DNA of 7,770 nt from Nitrosopumilaceae archaeon. Its GTDB lineage: Archaea; Thermoproteota; Nitrososphaeria; Nitrososphaerales; Nitrosopumilaceae. Below are positions 5,618 through 7,770 of the stretch, one piece after another (positions within the stretch are counted from its first letter, which is position 1; the number at the start of each line of letters is the position of its first letter). The DNA is taken from positions 1 to 7,770 of the forward strand of contig JAGWAW010000045.1 of NCBI GenBank assembly GCA_021296165.1, in the 5' to 3' direction. The notes under the pieces were generated by a model. The model made no database searches and was not told the DNA's origin. It saw nothing but the letters and a program-made list of their open reading frames with translations. A program made the translations under genes and the position numbers.

Positions 5618-6012
5618 CTTGAGTTCTGACCTTTCCGTTCCAGCATGTGCTTTATCTGGGCGTCGCAGGAGTCCACCTTGTGCACCACCATGGCCTCGGG
5701 GGTGCGCGGCACCACCGGGGAGCCGTGCTCCATCTCCCCGTGATGGCTCAGGATTACGTGTATCAGGTGGCGTTCGGTCTCCGGGTCGAACCCGTCCCCC
5801 GACTCCCTCACGCCGGATATCCGCTCCTGCACCATCATCACCCCCATGGATATGTGTCCCAGGTAGTCGCCGTCGGCGGTGTACCTGATGCTCATCCCCA
5901 CCTCGTACTGGCGCATCTTGCCCACGTCATGAAGCAGACACCCGGCCACCAGCATGTCGGTGTCCAGATCCCCCTCGTAGTTGCGCGCGACGGCCAGGGC
6001 CAGTTCCACCAT
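5611..6012 (-). CDS. HD-domain half of a frameshifted YhaM-like exoribonuclease
   Basis: This 133-codon frame carries most of an HD phosphohydrolase domain. Visible metal-ligand candidates are His-Asp in CLLHDVGK, His53 in YLGHISMG, the pair in ILSHHGEMEHGSPV, and Asp114/Asp117 in VHKVDSCDAQI. The SHHGExEHGSPVxPxTPEA block and the following D-x-x-D-A are typical of YhaM/Cbf1-type 3'-5' exoribonucleases. The ATG at 6012 is probably an internal methionine. The bases just before it, in this frame, read LIQHSLN and supply the first HD-domain histidine. This is therefore the second half of the gene beginning at 6539, put out of frame by one missing base in a G run (6034-6039). Restoring that base gives a continuous 309-residue protein, close to the length of Bacillus YhaM. 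Activity depends on whether the shift is real. Confidence 0.8.
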   Translation of the reverse strand: MVELALAVARNYEGDLDTDMLVAGCLLHDVGKMRQYEVGMSIRYTADGDYLGHISMGVMMVQERISGVRESGDGFDPETERHLIHVILSHHGEMEHGSPVVPRTPEAMVVHKVDSCDAQIKHMLERKGQNSSF

Positions 6013-6014
6013 GT

Positions 6015-6539
6015 TCAGGGAGTGCTGTATGAGCCCCCCACGTACCCGTGGTGGTATGACTTGGCGGCCGGACAGGCGGCATACATGTCCAAGAACGGCT
6101 CGTCGCCGAAGATCGAGTCCAAGAGTGTCCGGATCTGGGGATTCTTCACCGACCGAATATGATCCAGGAGCCTCGACTTGAGCCCGGCAATGTCCACCTG
6201 GGCGGTCGGCACCATGTCCTCCCGCTCGTACTGGCCGGTCTTCTCTATGAGGCCGCCGCCGGCGTTGACCGTTATCTGAAGCTGGTCCCGATATATGGTG
6301 GCCGCCCCCTGCACCCGCACCACGTCCCCTATGCCGAACGACTCAAAGACGGCCCGTGTCTCCTCATCTTCCCTCCCCCAGTACACGGCCTGTATGGATC
6401 CGGTCCTGTCAGAGAGATCCAAGCCAAACCAGAGTCCCGGCTTGGTGCTGTAGGGGCGGAGGGGCCTCTTGGATTCCACGGCAAAGTGCGTGTCCACCGC
6501 GTCGCCATCCGCTATGTCCCCCGCATACGCCGACTTCAT
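6015..6539 (-). CDS. OB-fold half of a frameshifted YhaM-like exoribonuclease
   Basis: This frame encodes the N-terminal part. Its OB-fold nucleic-acid-binding domain (about 1-98) contains LWFGLDLSDRTGSIQAVYWG (36-55), VVRVQGAATIYRDQLQIT (73-90) and the following NAGG. A linker (about 99-150) and the start of the HD region, CPAAKSYHHGYVGG (156-169), follow. After Gly169 the frame runs into SYSTP and a stop, while the +1-corrected frame continues LIQHSLNMVEL. YhaM-like enzymes degrade RNA (and some DNA) from the 3' end in the cytoplasm. The ATG at 6539 is chosen because a TATA box lies 26 bases upstream and the OB fold follows at once. The frame stays open to 6830, but that extension has no domain character. 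It could be a true pseudogene, a sequencing error or a programmed slip. Confidence 0.78.
   Translation of the reverse strand: MKSAYAGDIADGDAVDTHFAVESKRPLRPYSTKPGLWFGLDLSDRTGSIQAVYWGREDEETRAVFESFGIGDVVRVQGAATIYRDQLQITVNAGGGLIEKTGQYEREDMVPTAQVDIAGLKSRLLDHIRSVKNPQIRTLLDSIFGDEPFLDMYAACPAAKSYHHGYVGGSYSTP
6034..6039 (-). other. G6 run at the frameshift of the OB/HD gene
   Basis: The coding strand has six G after GTACGT. Seven would join the upstream HHGYVGG and downstream LIQHSLNMVEL into one uninterrupted, family-like sequence. A homopolymer of this kind is a classic site for a sequencing error, phase variation or polymerase slippage. Both flanking frames are well conserved, which argues against long-standing decay. 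Confidence 0.75.
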
Positions 6540-6560
6540 GTGGAAGCCGCCGTTCCGGTG

Positions 6561-6568
6561 GTATTTAG
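6561..6568 (-). promoter_or_regulatory. TATA box of the OB/HD gene
   Basis: The minus strand reads CTAAATAC, centred about 26 bases before the ATG at 6539. It supports that ATG over the longer open frame and predicts a leaderless mRNA. Confidence 0.5.
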
Positions 6569-6689
6569 TGTTGGTTGACAAATGCTGTGGACTGGCGCAC
6601 CGCCCCCAACCTGCCCGACCGTCCGCGCGCCGTTCGGGCGCATGGAAAAATCCATACTCCAAAACTGTCCACTCCGGATACGGCAGGCC

Positions 6690-6731
6690 GCAGACGCTTC
6701 GGGGACCGCCGGTCCGGGGCGGTCGTCTTGC
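6690..6731. repeat. Extended hairpin in the intergenic region
   Basis: The inner stem GACCGCC (6704-6710) pairs with GGCGGTC (6718-6724) around a 7-base loop. The outer GCAGAC (6690-6695) pairs with GTCTTGC (6725-6731) with one bulged T. That makes 13 base pairs with an 8-base bulge on the 5' side. A TATA-like GTATACTATA follows directly. It could be an RNA structure, an operator or chance in GC-rich DNA. Confidence 0.35.
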
Positions 6732-7020
6732 ACGTATACTATAGAGATGGCCCTGTAGTACGGCTCCAAAGGTTGAGGGCGGGCGCGGCAGCCAAAGAAT
6801 TATGCAGCCGCCAGACACAGATGATCGCAACCATGTCTAGAACTTCAAATGTTGATTCTGTTCAAAACGTATCGGGAAGATATCCCGTCGATCCCGCCTC
6901 ACTATTGTATGAGATATGCTCCGGCCTACGAAAAAGCCCGGTGGAACGTCCGGCGGCCGTGGTCAGATCCGGCTTCGGATATAATCCGGAGCGGAACCGG
7001 CGGGCCGCCACGGGTTGTAG

Positions 7021-7047
7021 CAGTCAAGAGATAGGATCTGTTGACTG
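7021..7047. repeat. Perfect inverted repeat CAGTCAA / TTGACTG
   Basis: Two 7-base arms are separated by 13 bases and followed directly by the AT-rich ATTATAATT. The arms are not GC-rich, so the match is less easily explained by base composition. There is no T run after it, so it does not look like a terminator. A protein-binding dyad beside a promoter is one possibility. Confidence 0.4.
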
Positions 7048-7145
7048 ACATTATAATTGCCTGGTGTCCGGGCACTGATTTTCACCAAGCCGCAGTACTT
7101 TTGGCCGGTTCTGGATACCACAATTAGATCAGCTCCGGGGCGCCC

Positions 7146-7153
7146 GTTAAATA
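7146..7153 (+). promoter_or_regulatory. TATA box of the last gene
   Basis: GTTAAATA is centred about 26-27 bases before the ATG at 7176. This is the same spacing seen at the other leaderless genes here, and it supports this ATG as the start. Confidence 0.55.
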
Positions 7154-7175
7154 GCGACCGAGAAGCGGGGTGTCC

Positions 7176-7770
7176 ATGGCCGATGCGGCGCGGGACAAAC
7201 TCCGGATGGTGGCCGGGGCGCTGGCAGGCTGCGTCGCCCGGTGGCGGGAGGAGGGCGCATGCAGGCAGGGCGGACGGTGTGACATACTGGTCCGCGGGGA
7301 TGCCATGCTGGCTGCGGCCGTCTCAGAGAGCGGCGATGATGCCGACTCCCGGGCCGCAGCGTATCTGGGGCCGGACATGGCGACGGCCGCCGCCGTCATT
7401 GTCCCGGTGGGGTGGAGTGGCGACTCAGGCGTCTCCTATGCCGTCCACCGGGTATCGCCGAAGGGCCGGCGCCGGTTTCCCGACCGTGGCTTCATACGGG
7501 GGGGCGTCTGCGACCTGGCCCGCCTGATGCAGGCCATGGCGGCCCCCGGACAGGCGGACGGGGCATATGACGGGGTGGCCATACTGGTGAGGCGTGCAGC
7601 CGACAGCATACCCGGGGATGCCATTCCGGCGTCGTGCGGACCCTCCGGACGGCACACCCGCACGATGACGGCGCTCCTGTGGCTGGACGGCATTCTGGCC
7701 CTGAGGCGGGAAGGCGGCCCCGACAGGGCCGAGGTCCGCACCATAGTATCGGAGTGGAGGCGCATGTCCA
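7176..7770 (+). CDS. Unrecognised protein, 3' end outside the window
   Basis: An open frame of 198 codons runs from ATG to the right edge without a stop. The ATG is favoured by a TATA box 26-27 bases upstream. I do not recognise the product. It starts MADAARDKLRMVAGAL and has an Ala-rich N-terminal helix. Short hydrophobic, strand-like segments follow: RCDILVRGDAML (34-45), AAAVIVPVGW and DGVAILVRRAA. A helix-rich end follows (TALLWLDGILALRREGG). It has five cysteines, C19, C29, C35, C112 and one near residue 153. They are not in an obvious metal-binding pattern. There is no signal peptide or clear membrane span. Codon use matches the other genes, with GCC, CGG and AGG frequent and many G/C third positions. 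This supports it being a real gene rather than a chance frame. Its function is unknown. Confidence 0.65.
   Translation, partial: MADAARDKLRMVAGALAGCVARWREEGACRQGGRCDILVRGDAMLAAAVSESGDDADSRAAAYLGPDMATAAAVIVPVGWSGDSGVSYAVHRVSPKGRRRFPDRGFIRGGVCDLARLMQAMAAPGQADGAYDGVAILVRRAADSIPGDAIPASCGPSGRHTRTMTALLWLDGILALRREGGPDRAEVRTIVSEWRRMS

Larger units (their letters stand above)
6570..7145. other. Long intergenic region without a convincing gene
   Basis: Roughly 580 bases separate two divergent leaderless genes. The stretch at about 6730-7060 is richer in A and T than its surroundings. Two short plus-strand frames overlap in different phases (6821-7048, 75 codons; 6849-7034, 61 codons). Neither has a well-placed TATA box, a Shine-Dalgarno site or a recognisable product. 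Several inverted repeats are present, listed separately. TATA-like blocks occur at about 6732-6742 (GTATACTATA) and 7050-7058 (ATTATAATT) with no start codon at leaderless distance. These could belong to an untranslated RNA, but I recognise no tRNA, RNase P or SRP RNA motifs. Confidence 0.45.

Noticed and set aside
5785..5800. GGTCGAACCCG resembling a tRNA T-loop
   Set aside because: It lies inside the HD coding sequence (GFDPETER on the minus strand), with no acceptor stem or anticodon arm around it.
5826..5850. GTGATGA resembling box C of an archaeal C/D RNA, minus strand
   Set aside because: It is coding sequence (MGVMMVQ) and no matching box D and C'/D' arrangement was seen.
6540..6830. 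N-terminal extension of the OB/HD protein from 6830
   Set aside because: The extension has no domain character and contains the TATA box that serves the ATG at 6539.
6821..7048. A 75-codon ORF, and an overlapping 61-codon ORF at 6849-7034
   Set aside because: They compete in different frames, lack a properly spaced TATA box or Shine-Dalgarno site, and resemble no known protein. Kept only as part of the intergenic description.
1..7770. CRISPR array, insertion sequence, att site or defence system
   Set aside because: No regularly spaced direct repeats, transposase or integrase motifs, or terminal repeats were seen, and most genes are ordinary housekeeping or biosynthetic genes.

Overview
The window looks like a piece of a GC-rich thaumarchaeal (Nitrososphaerota) chromosome, probably from the marine Cenarchaeum/Nitrosopumilus group. 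This is an inference. It rests on a CdvB (ESCRT-III/Snf7) cell-division protein, archaeal-type cobalamin methyltransferases, heavy use of AGG and ATA codons, and archaeal promoter architecture. Six of the seven main genes have a TTAA/TTTA-type TATA box centred 26-27 bases before the start codon, so they are probably transcribed as leaderless mRNAs. The TPR gene is the exception and has a Shine-Dalgarno site.

Layout. At the left, a cdvB-family gene (minus strand, 154-798) and a glutamate-racemase-like gene (plus, 886-1632) diverge from a short promoter region. The racemase-like protein keeps the family fold motifs, but both catalytic cysteines are replaced by serine. It runs tail to tail into a minus-strand pair of cobalamin corrin-ring methyltransferase genes, cbiL (2352-3071) then cbiF (1601-2359). 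These overlap by 8 bases and share one promoter. A noncoding stretch of about 360 bases with a GC-rich dyad leads to a plus-strand gene (3431-4825) for a protein of 12 tetratricopeptide repeats. That gene may be coupled to a tiny upstream ORF. Convergent with it is cbiT (5000-5587, minus), a third cobalamin methyltransferase with its own TATA box lying over the stop codon of the gene upstream. That upstream gene (5611-6539, minus) encodes an OB-fold plus HD-domain protein resembling YhaM 3'-5' exoribonucleases. It is split into two frames by one missing base in a run of six G (coding strand). A roughly 580-base region with no convincing gene but several inverted repeats follows. Last comes an unrecognised plus-strand gene that runs off the right edge (7176-7770).

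How the genes relate. CbiL (C20), CbiF (C11) and CbiT (C15 methylation with C12 decarboxylation) are three steps of the anaerobic-type route from precorrin-2/cobalt-precorrin-2 towards cobyrinate. The other corrin enzymes (CbiE, CbiG, CbiH, CbiJ, CbiC and so on) are not in the window, so the pathway genes must be dispersed. CdvB (cell division) and the nuclease-like protein (RNA turnover) appear to be unrelated neighbours. No mobile element, CRISPR array, rRNA or tRNA was seen.
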